A stretch of DNA of 31,023 nt, from the NCBI GenBank assembly GCA_003427395.1, contig BFEA01000050.1, positions 525,709 through 556,731 on the forward strand, written 5' to 3'. Source of the DNA: Chara braunii. Taxonomy: Eukaryota; Streptophyta; Charophyceae; Charales; Characeae. Positions 7,788-17,521 of the stretch are shown here, piece after piece (position 1 is the stretch's first letter; every line of letters starts with the position of its first letter). Under the pieces are notes generated by a model. The model searched no databases and was not told where the DNA came from. It saw only the letters and a list, made by a program, of their open reading frames with translations. The translations under genes and the position numbers were made by a program.

Positions 7788-9038
7788 ATGGAAGGCGGAG
7801 GAAGTGCGCTAGCTACCACAGAGGAGGTTGTTGAGCTCATTCCGTTAGAACAGTATGTATCACTTGGGTATCCGGGGCTTGGAATGATTGGAACTATCAG
7901 ACCGACGCCGGAAGAGAAAGAAGTGGCGGAGTGGCGACCTTCTCCCGAAGAGAAGGAGTCGAGAGGACCCACTTTCGTCATCGGCGAAATCGATGTTCTA
8001 AACATCGTCCGGGCATTGGATCATCGGATTCCTCTTCCGATCGGCCATCTACTTTCGATATCAGAACAAGCTAACGAACGTATGCTGCAGCACTGCAAAG
8101 TGAATGGGAAACGATTTGCCCTTGCCCGAACAGCAAACACGAAAACGAAAGGACCAGTGCCAGACGAAAATGCCGCAGGAGTCTCCGATCCGATACGCAT
8201 AAGGCTAATACAGAAAGATGATCACTTCCTACGAATAAAACCTATCCCATGGAAATCTGCGGAATGCGATATCGAAGTATGGGGAGTCCCGTACAATGCA
8301 ATTATCGATTCGGGAGCCGCTGTTCTGGCTATTTCGCTACGAGTAGTTGAAAGAGTAGGAAGAAAGAACGACTTAATTATGCTAACAGAAAAAGATCAGC
8401 TCGTTTCCGCAGACGAAGAAAAGATTAGAACGGCGGGACGGATGGCCAATGTTGCATTTCGATTAGGGAAGGTGCATGCTTTGGGAGACGTCGTAGTATT
8501 AGATGTCAATACTTACGACGTTCTTTTCGGCCTTCCTGCCCTGGTAGCGCTGCGAGCCAATCTCGACTTCGAAAGACGGTCCATTATCCTCCGAAATACG
8601 GGAGGGAAACCTTATGTTGTGCCGATGAGACTGACCCTTCGTACTACCGCTAACATAGCCCCACGAGTTTCTCCCGCGATGACAGGGATCCTCCGCATGA
8701 TTACCTGGGACAACGGGCAGACGCCCAAGGACGCAGACAACAGCGATGATGATAATGATCCTGAAATCCTGAAGATGGCACGGGAACGTATTCATTACCC
8801 CGTGCAGCGGGAGAATGTGGAAGCCCCAAGCAGAACTAACCAAGATTTACAAAGAACACAGGCAATGATTATGGGAGAACCTCTCGTACAGATTTCGAGG
8901 ATGGTCGATTCTTTGGAACCCCCTCGAACACTGTACGAAGGGATCTCCCCTCTTCTCGCCCGATACAACAACAAAAGGCACTACTGCGATATCACGGATC
9001 TTCCGAAATTCCTGCTGACACTTGCAAAGGAAATTTGA
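7788..9038 (+). pseudogene. pol: pol N-terminal part: aspartic protease
   Basis: The frame starts with ATG immediately after the gag stop and stays in the same frame as the gag ends. The retropepsin active site is IIDSGAAVLAIS (DSGA at residues 174-177, bases 8307-8318), with downstream DVVVLDVNTYDVLFGLPALV, the usual flap-to-C-terminal pattern ending in a LG/FG-like signature. The protease cuts Gag and Pol. About 170 residues before it are acidic and not recognised. A TGA at 9036-9038 ends the frame, but the same frame continues into the RT-connecting region, so this is probably a mutated sense codon. Expression would need readthrough or reinitiation at TAA-ATG. Confidence 0.88.
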
Positions 9039-10875
9039 TTGCTACGCTTAGGGGCAGAGATAAAGTCTTTGGAACCCCCTGAGCGCCTCAAGAACGGACT
9101 CGGAATCAAGATCGCCACGAAACCCATGTCGTGGCAGGACATTCGAGACGGAGTGACGCCTGAAGAACACGTGGTCATCTGGGAAAAAGATTCACAGATG
9201 ATGGTCACGGTGTTCTCCTGCGGATCCGATAACTCGTTCATCTCCGCGCCCCCGCCGGAAAATACTAAGCGAATGAATACGAAACACATCGATGTGCGAA
9301 TATGGGACGAGTCATACGAGTTGCACGTACCTCGATACGTACCTGACGAAATCCACCACCTAATCGCAAACATCTTGAAAGAATACAAAGGAGCGATTAG
9401 TGTGACAGACACAGACATTGGACTGTCGTTAGTCATACAACACGAGATCCAGACGGGGAATCATTCCCCGATTCACTTCAAGCCTTACAAATATTCCCTG
9501 GTGGAGCGGAAAAAGGCTCTCGAACGGATTCAAGAATTCGAAGCAAGCGGTTGGATTGAACCCGCCAGCAGACCATGGTCATTCCTGGTAGTATTGGTAC
9601 CGAAAAAGAACGGATCGATCCGCATATGCATTGATTAAACTGAATGACATCACGATCAAAGATATGTATCCCCTCCCCCGGATTGATGATTTACTGGATG
9701 CGATTGAGTGTGCTAATTATTTCAGTAAGTTTGATATCCAGCATGACTTCCATCACATTTTGGTTAAGGAGGAAGATCGGCCAAAGTCGGCCTTCGTATT
9801 GTTTGAAGGCACGTGGCAATGGGTTCGATGCCCGATGGGGATTTGCAATGCGCCGGCCACGTTTCGGCGGGCCATGAACATCACGTTTCATAACTTCGTC
9901 AACAAGACACGATTTACGTAGGGGATGATCAACTTCTGCGTTATCGTGTACATGGACGACATCCTGGTTTATTCGGAGACCTATCACGGCCATGCTCAAC
10001 ATGTCGAGTGGACATTAGGAGCTTTGAGAGACGCTGGATTCAAGATCGCGCTTGAGAAGAGCGAATTTTTCCTCTCGGAAATTTCATTTTTGGGCTACGT
10101 TGTGACATGTGGAGGATTGCGGCCTGACTCGAGAAAGGTCGCGGCGGTGAAAGAAACCCCTATTCCCACGTCGCTAACGTAGGTTCGAGCCTTCTTGGGG
10201 TTGGCGTCGTACTATCGCTGTTTCATCAAGGGCTTCGCCGCGATTGCACGACCCTTGACGAACCTGCTACGGAAGGACCAGCCCCTCAGTTGGGACGCGG
10301 AATGCGAGTAGGCCTTCGCGGCCCTCAAAAAAGCCCTAGCAATGACACCTATTTTGATCCGACCGGACCCCTTGAAGCAGTTCATTCTCATCACGGACTG
10401 ACAACCGGAGACTATTTCCGCTATTTTAGCACAAAAGGGGAACGATGGCCACGAACATGTCATCGAGTATGCGTCGCGAACGGTACCAGACGAGCGAAGG
10501 AATGACTCAGCCCCGCAAGGCGAATGCTACGCAGTAGTGTGGGGAATCCAGCACTTTCATCCATATCTGTACGGACAGAAGTTCCTCCTTGTCACCGATC
10601 ATTAGCCCCTGTTAGCACTGAAAAGGCTCTCTAATTACACGAGCATGATTGGCCGATGGGCAGTGCGCCTACAAGAGTACGACTTCAACATCATCCATCG
10701 GAAGACGGAGAGACACGGCAACGCAGACGGGCTGACACGTCTGCATCGACCAGCTAAAGTGCCTAAGACGGAAGAGATCGTCCTGTGGAAGGAACCGGAG
10801 TCCGTGAACGGACCCAAGTACGGACAAGTGGCAGTTCTCTCTCGTGGCAAAAAGCAGGCGATTGGCAATGGATGA
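9039..10875 (+). pseudogene. pol: pol middle part: reverse transcriptase and RNase H with stops
   Basis: The RT begins in frame 3 with EASGWIEPASRPWSFLVVLV and PKKNGSIRICID, then hits TAA at 9636. A deletion of about 5 nt moves it to frame 1 (LNDITIKDMYPLPRIDDLLD). Catalytic motifs are FSKFDIQ (first Asp), CNAPATFRRAM and VYMDDILVYS (YMDD at 9949-9960), then EKSEFFLSEISFLGYVV. RNase H follows: ITD (10390-10398), GEC (Glu codon 10522) and VTDH (Asp codon 10597), ending SNYTSMIGRWAVRLQEYDF and ERHGNADGLTRL. In-frame stops occur at 9919, 10180, 10309, 10399 and 10603. The protein copied RNA to DNA and degraded the RNA strand. This copy cannot make it in one piece. Confidence 0.93.
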
Positions 10876-11215
10876 CGATGGTAATCCTACAACTCTTCTC
10901 TCTCCTCTCTCCTCCTCATCTCTCCTCTCCCTGCTTGATAAATTTTGTTATTTTTGTGAAGCAATTTCTCGCGTATATTCGGTCTCTATGCGCCCTAGCG
11001 GAGAAGAATATGCGGAATGGATAGACTATCGACAGTGTGTCGCACGAGCCCACGACTCGTGCATCCAATACCGAAATGATAGTAAGCCTTGGCTATGCCC
11101 CTTGTGTCAGGTTAATAAGATCCCGACCGAGGCTCGCTTTTTAGATGCCACGTCAGAAGGGTTGGAGAAAACCCGGAAGTTTAGAAGGGCCGAGTATGGA
11201 CGGATATCGCTTTGA
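10844..11215 (+). pseudogene. PHD-finger-like Cys/His module between RNase H and integrase
   Basis: This open frame (frame 2) overlaps the end of the RNase H frame and ends at the start of the integrase frame. It contains CYFC (Cys35, Cys38), then EWIDYRQC (Cys65), AHDSC (His70, Cys73) and PWLCPLC (Cys85, Cys88). The spacing CxxC...C-x4-H-x2-C...W-x-C-x2-C is that of a PHD zinc finger, with one expected Cys replaced by Tyr62 (TAT, one transition from TGT) and the usual Trp before His replaced by Arg. PHD fingers bind histone H3 tails. In a retroelement one could steer integration, which is inference. The N-terminal 34 residues are low-complexity Ser/Leu. It could instead be an unusual zinc module unrelated to PHD. 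Downstream residues (ARFLDATSEGLEKTRKFRRA) lead to the integrase. Confidence 0.65.
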
Positions 11216-12585
11216 TTGCCACTCTGGTAGGTAACCCCCTCCAGGACTTCACCAGGGAAGATCGGAGGAGGGCCAATGAAAGGGCTCGAGACTATCGTTG
11301 GAAGGAGGGACGATTGGAAAAACGGAAAATGGATGGTAGCGGAATTGGGATTGTAGTGCTGCACCCGTTCATGAGGTATGACTGGGTGAAGACAGCGCAT
11401 GAAGAAACGGCTGCCCATTTCGCCGTACGGATAACGGATGCGGCAAATGACAAAAACGAGTGGTATTGGTCCAATATTCGTGACGATGTGAAATTCATTG
11501 TCGCGAACTGTCAAGTCTGTGCTGCTGACAAGGTGCTGATTCAGCCGCCAAGATCGATAGTGCCAACGGTAGTTGAACGACCTTTCCAAAGGGTTAGCAT
11601 GGATACTACCGATATTGTGGTACCCCCTGGACCCAATAGCTGTGAATATTCAGTCCTACTCGTGTTCGTGGACCATTTTTCGAAATGGATCGAGGCATAT
11701 CCCTGTCGTACGCGACAGGCGGCCGAAATTGCTCGATACGTCAATCGGTTTTTAGGGATGCACCAGGACACGGAGGAAATTTTGACCGATAATGGGGTAG
11801 AATTCAGGGGAGAAGTCTTGAGGAATTTGGTCGTACACGGTGTCGCTATTCGGAATACCACACCCCATATGTCACAATCTAACGGGCTCGTAGAAAATGC
11901 AAATAGGGTGATAAAGATTGCGCTACGATGCAATATCGCGGCGCGGGACCCTAGGCCCTGGCCCGATATCGTAGATCACATCTTGGCGGTACATCGAGGG
12001 ACGCCCCAAGAATCGACGGGCCTGAGCCTGTTCCAATTAAGGACCAATAGCGTGGCTTGCGTTTCAATACCAAGCCTCCCGGACGAATCTTCGCTGAACC
12101 GCCGGCCCACCAGGGCCACGGTTCGAGAGAAGGCCAAGCGGCACATGGAATTGATGGAACGGTCCCTGGCCCGATTGGCCCGAAAACGACAGAAAATGAC
12201 CGAGTTGGCCCATGGCCGGCAGGTCCGTAGTTACAAGGCCCGGAACGGGAACGCGGCCCAGTATAAGTTAGGGGACTTGGTGCAGGTGAGGAAATGTGCT
12301 CGCCAAGGCAAGATAGCGCCACGATTCTTTGGGCGACTTTGCGTGATCGAGCTCGGCCCGAACGTAGTGAACACGGTGAACCTCGTGCCGGAAGTCTCGG
12401 AAAGCCGATCGGCGCGACCGATCGTCCGCCACGTGTCTTACCTACGTCCCCTCCCTCCCTCCCCATCTCCTATACCCTCTTCCTCTTCCTTGGCTACCGA
12501 AGAAGACGACGATTCTCCATCACTCTCTTCCTCCCCTGCGTCTCTCGCCTTTTCCCATACTCCGTCTCCGCCACCATCGCCATGA
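11212..12585 (+). CDS. pol: Integrase, uninterrupted frame (457 codons)
   Basis: Integrase joins the cDNA ends to host DNA. The N-terminal HHCC zinc domain is AHEETAAH (His63, His69) with NCQVC (Cys100, Cys103). The catalytic core has Asp131 (VSMDTTDIV), Asp193 (EEILTDNGVEFRGEV) and Glu228 (QSNGLVENANRVIK), with 34 residues between the last two, one fewer than the usual 35. A C-terminal module, KLGDLVQVRK to APRFFGRLCVIELG, is GPY/F-like. It ends in RHVSYLRPLPPSPSP and a Ser/Pro/acidic tail. No chromodomain is visible. The open frame begins with no clear ATG because integrase is normally released from Pol. It has no internal stop, unlike the RT. Frame 1 is shared with RNase H, but a frameshift region (10873-11212) separates them. 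Confidence 0.92.
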   Translation: MIATLVGNPLQDFTREDRRRANERARDYRWKEGRLEKRKMDGSGIGIVVLHPFMRYDWVKTAHEETAAHFAVRITDAANDKNEWYWSNIRDDVKFIVANCQVCAADKVLIQPPRSIVPTVVERPFQRVSMDTTDIVVPPGPNSCEYSVLLVFVDHFSKWIEAYPCRTRQAAEIARYVNRFLGMHQDTEEILTDNGVEFRGEVLRNLVVHGVAIRNTTPHMSQSNGLVENANRVIKIALRCNIAARDPRPWPDIVDHILAVHRGTPQESTGLSLFQLRTNSVACVSIPSLPDESSLNRRPTRATVREKAKRHMELMERSLARLARKRQKMTELAHGRQVRSYKARNGNAAQYKLGDLVQVRKCARQGKIAPRFFGRLCVIELGPNVVNTVNLVPEVSESRSARPIVRHVSYLRPLPPSPSPIPSSSSLATEEDDDSPSLSSSPASLAFSHTPSPPPSP

Positions 12586-13064
12586 TTTTTCTTACGGAGC
12601 GAGCTCTCAGTGATCATCTGCTGGCGCCAGGAGGCTACATCTCAACGATTCGGCCGGTTCATTATCCGCGGTTCAATCTGGATCTTCTACGACTCGCGCA
12701 ATTCTTCTGTACTTCGGGGGTATACGCAGCAGCCGAGTTCCGATTCGCAGGCAGCCCTCAGGCGGTCGTGTTAGCAGAGGAAGTGGCGGTACATCGGCGG
12801 TCAACTCCCGCGATAAGCCACGTGTCCACAATTGTCGGTTTCAGCGGAGATATAAGCACGGTCAGTGCGCTACGACATATGGCCATCCAAACGTCGTTAC
12901 GAATGTGGGGCCACCAGTTGGCAGTTGAATGCAACCATTGGCTCACGCGCCGCGGGGACAATCTCTTCCCTACGGACGGTATCGACCTCGACGAGATTCG
13001 AGCGTTCCAGCACGAGCCGGCGGTGGTGCTTCCAGAACTCGTTCCCTTCCAACGTCCCCAATGA
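12582..13064 (+). CDS. Extra ORF A downstream of integrase, unknown function
   Basis: ATG at 12582 opens MIFLTERALSDHLLAPGGY; the frame runs 160 codons to TGA at 13062. Composition is globular (Trp, His, aromatic and hydrophobic residues mixed), for example RLAQFFCTSGVYAAAEFRF and LRMWGHQLAVECNHWL, and does not look like random translation. No known domain, signal peptide or transmembrane helix is evident. Its stop overlaps the ATG of the next ORF (ATGA at 13061-13064), an arrangement that permits coupled translation or marks one ancestral ORF broken by a small indel. It lies where Tat-type elements carry additional ORFs and env-bearing elements carry env. It lacks a membrane segment, so env is not supported. 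Confidence 0.6.
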   Translation: MIFLTERALSDHLLAPGGYISTIRPVHYPRFNLDLLRLAQFFCTSGVYAAAEFRFAGSPQAVVLAEEVAVHRRSTPAISHVSTIVGFSGDISTVSALRHMAIQTSLRMWGHQLAVECNHWLTRRGDNLFPTDGIDLDEIRAFQHEPAVVLPELVPFQRPQ

Positions 13065-13582
13065 ACCGTTCCCAACTCTCCACCTTCGCTCTTCCATCTC
13101 TTTTTCCCACCCTCTGGCAGTCTGGTGTCCATCCTCGCTTTTCTTTCTGTCGGGAACCGCTCGCTGTCCCCCTTCTTGATCCAAGGCAGTGGCGACTGTG
13201 GTGTGAGCACTTCGTCGATCTTTCGGTGTGCTTGGTCGGGGTGAGGCTTACATGGACAAGGGACGAGGAACACCGCGAGTGGTTTGAGTACTTGGAGCTG
13301 ATGATCGTCCAGGCCTGGAAGACAGACGTGGAGGGCGATGTTCTCGGTTTCCTCTTTGGATCGATACGGCCCGACCATCGCCAGCTGATTGCGCAGGAGC
13401 TCACGATCCCCTTTGCGCAGTTGGCTGACAATCTCCCCCTCGAGATCGTCTCGCAGAGTGACGAGAGCCCGGTCCCGCACGTCCTCACATGGACTTTGAC
13501 GCCGTACCTTCAGTGGTCAGCATGCTTGGAGGAGCGGGGAAGCGGACGCAACCCGCCATCACAGCAGAATTATCTGAGTTGA
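13061..13582 (+). CDS. Extra ORF B downstream of integrase, unknown function
   Basis: The ORF starts MNRSQLSTFALPSLFPTLWQ and has 173 codons. The core (PRQWRLWCEHFVDLSVCLVG, RDEEHREWFEYLELMIVQAW, DVLGFLFGSIRPDHRQLIAQ) is Trp-rich and helical in look, resembling a gag/capsid-like fold only in general character. I do not recognise a family. The C-terminus (from about 13490) may have slipped frame, because another frame there (MDFDAVPSVVSMLGGAGKRT) reads sensibly and leads to the acidic segment. It overlaps ORF A by four bases. Confidence 0.6.
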   Translation: MNRSQLSTFALPSLFPTLWQSGVHPRFSFCREPLAVPLLDPRQWRLWCEHFVDLSVCLVGVRLTWTRDEEHREWFEYLELMIVQAWKTDVEGDVLGFLFGSIRPDHRQLIAQELTIPFAQLADNLPLEIVSQSDESPVPHVLTWTLTPYLQWSACLEERGSGRNPPSQQNYLS

Positions 13583-14098
13583 AACCACTGGAGAGGACGA
13601 GGAGGAAGAAACCCCGGAGGAAGGCAGTTATAGTGAGCACAACGAAAGAGAGCAGAGTAAGGAGGAGGAAGAAGACGAGGATGAAGAGGATTCCGAAGAG
13701 CTAGAGCTGGAGGAGTCTGAGTGGGAGATCTCCGATTGCAGGACCAATGTTGGTTTAATTGACTTCCTGATGAAAGTATGGATTGATTCCATAACAACAC
13801 ATGAAAAACTGTTGATATACTGAAGAACTTCAACAAGAAGAGAGTCAAACTTGAATCCCGAAAATACCAAATTTTTTATGTTGTCGGCGGAGGAAGCGGA
13901 GCAGGCGAACACTTAGGCGGAAGACCCGGAGGCGGCGCGCAAGAGGGAGGAGATCGCAGCCAAAAAACGACAGCTGGAATTCGCCAGCAGGGCCAATCCG
14001 TAGATCTCCGACGATCCGGCCCGCGATCCTGAGCCGCCCAAGCCCGAAGATGGGGACCCATCTGCCGAGACTTCGAGCGCACCAGCAAGGCGGCGGTG
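13578..14098 (+). pseudogene. Acidic and charged segment, broken, part of extra ORF region
   Basis: Frame 3 from 13578 encodes a strongly acidic run (GEDEEEETPEEGSYSEHNER, then KEEEEDEDEEDSEELELEE, to about 13730). After an AT-rich stretch (about 13742-13877) that contains a stop at 13821, the same frame resumes at ATG 13878 with AEDPEAARKREEIAAKKRQL, a coiled-coil-like charged segment. Stops lie near 13914 and 14001, and the frame ends near 14098. The AT-rich part differs in base composition from its GC-rich neighbours and may be a small insertion. It was probably the charged tail or linker of one longer extra protein. Confidence 0.5.
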
Positions 14099-14682
14099 AA
14101 GCCGATCCCCCTCCCCCTCCGCCTCCGATCGTCCATCAGTTCGAGCCCGTACTGATGTGGGTCATCGGCCTTCCTCCCCGGTCGTTATCTCGTCGTCCCC
14201 TTGATCATCTCACCCTCCGCCAAATCACCACCCGCGTCACCTTCCCCCGTAACCCCTTCCCCATCGATACCTTCCGATTCTTCTACGCTACTCGCCTCGT
14301 CGTTACGGTCCACCCCCATCCCTCGACCCGATGCGCCCTTCCTGATTTCTGCCTCCACACCCTCCTCTTCAGTGCCGCATGGCGAGGCCACAACATGGTT
14401 GAAGTCTATTGCATGATTACGGGGACCATCCCCGCATGCGAGGATAACGACCATTTCCACGCGGCACTCTTCCGCACCTTTACCACCCTGTATCCCGACT
14501 ACCTCGCCTCCCTCCCCCACACTGGCAATCGCTTCCCCCGTTTCCATCGTATCGTCCGTTACCAGGAGCCCCCGGAAACAGTAGCCCAGGTGGAACGATT
14601 CCCACCCCCGCTTCCCATCGACCCTCCCCCTCGCCATGCCCCCATGTATCGGCTTCCATTCCCCCTCCCCGCTGGACATTGA
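14050..14682 (+). CDS. Extra ORF C before the 3' LTR, unknown function
   Basis: This is a 210-codon open frame starting MGTHLPRLRAHQQGGG with a poly-Pro stretch, then VHQFEPVLMWVIGLPPRSLS and a core with NPFPIDTFRFFYATRLVV and AAWRGHNMVEVYCMITGTIP. The third codon position is very rich in C (ttc, acc, ctc, atc), as expected of real coding DNA on the plus strand. The opposite-strand ORF over the same bases (14185-14883) is therefore treated as a shadow. The ATG may not be the true start, because the frame is also plausible from VHQFEP. I recognise no family. DHFHAALFRTFTTLYPDYLA suggests a folded domain. Confidence 0.55.
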   Translation: MGTHLPRLRAHQQGGGEADPPPPPPPIVHQFEPVLMWVIGLPPRSLSRRPLDHLTLRQITTRVTFPRNPFPIDTFRFFYATRLVVTVHPHPSTRCALPDFCLHTLLFSAAWRGHNMVEVYCMITGTIPACEDNDHFHAALFRTFTTLYPDYLASLPHTGNRFPRFHRIVRYQEPPETVAQVERFPPPLPIDPPPRHAPMYRLPFPLPAGH

Positions 14683-14925
14683 TGATCGCATTGGTGTGCG
14701 TGCCACGACGATGGCACGAATAATCCCCTCCTTGGATTGACGAGAGCCCTCCTGGGGAAATTGTAGGACAGAGGTTACATGCCACCTTGGGTGACGTCCA
14801 CACTCCTGCATACGGTAAGTGGCAATGAAAAGCTCCGCATGTCGATCGATTAGAGAAATCGACACGTGTAAAGATTCAAGCAAGCAGGAGCTTGCTTAAG
14901 ATTGGAACCCCCTGGGCGTCACATA
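14683..14925 (+). other. Non-coding stretch before 3' LTR; no clear polypurine tract
   Basis: A polypurine tract is expected just before the 3' LTR to prime plus-strand DNA. The last bases are GATTGGAACCCCCTGGGCGTC followed by ACATA, which is not purine-rich. GGGCGTCACAT here echoes the end of the 3' LTR (CGGGCGTCACAT at 17511-17522), and CGTCACATATGTGACG (14917-14932) is a palindrome across the LTR start. The tract may have been lost or altered. Confidence 0.5.
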
Positions 14926-17521
14926 TGTGACGAACCAATTTTTGTCCCCCACGACTTTTTGCTCGTTGACAATGAGGGGTCCTAAGTTGGGAAGGTTGGG
15001 CCAATCACGGGAGATTGGGCTGGAAGGGAAATTGCATCAGTGTCCTCGCTTCTTCATCCTTTTTCGTCGACTTTTCGGATGATTGGGTTCCGGCCCGGAT
15101 GGGCCCCGGGACGATCGACTGGTTGATTGGCTGTGTGAGTGGCGCGCCGCCGCGCGCGCGATTAATAAATGTTGATGTCGCTTCTTTTGTTTCGGTTTCG
15201 AACATTTTAGGCGCGGACATCGCGCGGGAATTTTCCTTCGTTCTTTTTGAATTTTTTTTTTTTAATTCTTTTTCGAATCTTGTCGAGTCACTGTGGCTCT
15301 TGGAATTTCGAACTTTCTTTTCGGGATTTGTGTTTTTTCGCTTTTTTTGCATGAGACAGGAATTTAGGAATTTTGCAATTAAGATTTTTCCTTGCTGCGC
15401 AACGCTTTTTGCTTACGCGCTTCTCTGTGCGGCTGCAACGAAACTCTGACTAGCCGGCGCCTTTAATCGTATGCGTAACTGAAATTTTGGGCGGGCGTCA
15501 TTGTAACTGTATCCTTTTTTCTTGTGCGTTGTTTTTCCCGCTCTCAATTTCTCTTGCTGTGTCTAGCCAGACCGCGGACTGCATGCTCCGATCGATGCGT
15601 GGAGAGAGGCTACGTCCCCCATGCTGCGGCCCGGCCATGCAGAACGCAGGCGCGCCCTCTCCTAATCTTCTTACTAAGTCCATGCAATTCCGGATTCTTC
15701 GCGCATGCATGCACGCTATAAATTTCGGTTGCGCGATTAGATAGCTCTCTTAACCAGCTAGTGGAAGCTCGGGGTAGCGCGATCAGTGAGGGTCGGCTCA
15801 CGAGCGAAGTAAGAGGTGAGTTGAAGTGGGAGTCGAGCGACCCGACGAGCTGGTGCCAAACGCGCGGGGTTGACGTGGGTCACGACGGACTGTGGGCGCG
15901 GGCGAACCTGATGGGTGTAGGAGGACTAAGCGGGGTGACGACTTTGTGGGTTGGTGTGCGACGACGGACTGTCCGCATCGAGAGAGAGAGAGAGAGAGAG
16001 AAAGAGGGAGCTGAGGTTGATGGACGTGGATTTGCTGTTTCTTTTGTCTTTTCTCCCTCGTTGCTTTTGTATATAAATTTTGATCTCGGCTCGGGGCAAT
16101 TTGTCCGTTTTCTTTTGTTTTTCGGAATTTTGACTTGGTTTCGACCACACTCGTTTTTGAGATTTCAATCTCGAATATTGTGGGTTATGCTGAATGAATG
16201 GATGAATGGATGTTATGTCTGTTGTTTTTCCTTATGTCTGATCTTTGTCTTTGCTTGTCGTTTTGATACACTCAAGAGCATAGTAGAGAAGCTCGCGTAG
16301 TCCTCGCTATTGCTGTTTTTCTTTTTTTTTATCTGTTGTTGTTGTTGCGAATGTGTGGTAGCCCCTTGCATATTCAGGAATGATTGCGTACGGATCACGA
16401 TTTGATTAGATGATTGGGTAGCTGTTTTTCCAAAAGCCAGCGAATACCTCGTGGGGATGCGTGTAAGCACGATCTGATCTGCGCACCTACACGTGTCCAC
16501 GCGCGTCGATTCGTAACCACCCACGTGTGAAAGGGCTAACGATCGCGGGGATATTGATTGATTGGATGTGTTTGGTGGCCATTATGCGTTTGCAACAAAG
16601 CGATCATCCCGTGTGAACACGTATAAGTGCGATCCCATTCGCCCAGTCTACACGTACTCACACGTGGTGATCGCAATCGTCGTATAACGGGACAGGCACA
16701 TAATTTTTGAACGCTGAGCTCGGAAATTCCCCAGCCGGGTAACCACGCACTAAGGAATTCCGCGACTTCACAATGACAAGATGACGAACTCGAGGGACTC
16801 AGATTCGTCGTGGGATCTGGAGTATTTTACCCCTTGGGTGAACGAGTGCCCTTGACAGAGACGCCCGGAATTCCCCTGTCTAACCGAGAATCGATTGTGC
16901 CCTAGGGAATTTCACTGCGTGACGACCAGCGACCCGAGGTGTCCCGATTTTCCCACTTCGGACAACTCGCACTACTTCATATCCCCCGGCTTCATTGTTA
17001 TCGCTACTAATTTCCCTCCTTTTCGTCTTCTCCTCCCGTACACCAACTTACGGTGGTACCGTGGAATTCCATCGCGGAGTATTGGCCCCGCACGCCTTGC
17101 AGAAATTGTCGGCGTTGCGGCAATCGACGAGCCCCCAAAACCAGAGGGCCTAACCCAAACACGCGATGACAGACGCCAGGTGGCTGCCTCCAAAGGCCCG
17201 ACTCATCGGAATCACAGTCATTCCGGGCAGACCTAGCCCTAAACCGCCGCCCCGAAAACAGACGAAGCGGACGACCTTGAACGCACCGCGCATGCCATCT
17301 GCCTTATGCTGCACGACATAAACACCAGCAGACCGGAAGGAACTTGCCCTCAGCCTTATTGCACCCGTGCCCTTAGAACCTTGCCACAGGAGATCTCATT
17401 TCTGACCTGGGACCCCACCCCCACTTTCCCAAAAATCCTTGGCACACCCCTTTTCGCACTTCCCGGCCCACATCCCACTCCGATCAGGAAGTCGCGCTGG
17501 GCGTGAGGTTCGGGCGTCACA
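14926..17521 (+). repeat. 3' long terminal repeat (2596 bp)
   Basis: It matches the 5' LTR from TGTGACGAACCAATTT to GCGTGAGGT and then extends to a proper CGGGCGTCACA end, giving TG...CA termini with a 7-bp inverted repeat. Differences include a longer GA run (15980-16003) and an added TGAATGAATGGA near 16193-16205. Confidence 0.93.

Larger units (their letters stand above)
3926..17521 (+). mobile_element. Ty3/gypsy-type LTR retrotransposon, 13.6 kb, decayed
   Basis: Two ~2.6-kb direct repeats (3926-6497 and 14926-17521) flank a primer site, gag, protease, RT-RNase H, a PHD-like segment, integrase and extra ORFs, all on the plus strand. The order protease-RT-RNase H-integrase is that of Ty3/gypsy. 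The ends show TGTGACG at the start and CGTCACA at the 3' end, a perfect 7-bp inverted terminus. No 5-bp target-site duplication is seen: left flank TGGAC, right flank TCCTA. The flanks are nevertheless two halves of one target, as the opposite foldback arm shows. A hand count gives about 20 differences in the first ~257 bp of the two LTRs, so the insertion is old. Stops and frameshifts make it non-autonomous now. Confidence 0.93.

Noticed and set aside
12250-12585. A chromodomain at the integrase C-terminus
   Set aside because: After the GPY/F-like module the protein becomes Ser/Pro-rich and acidic; no aromatic-cage chromodomain pattern is seen.
12582-14682. An envelope gene in the LTR element
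   Set aside because: The position fits, but no signal peptide, furin-like site or transmembrane helix is visible in the extra ORFs.
14185-14883. Minus-strand 232-codon ORF
   Set aside because: The plus-strand frame over the same bases has much stronger coding-like third positions, so the minus frame is treated as a shadow. An antisense gene is not excluded.
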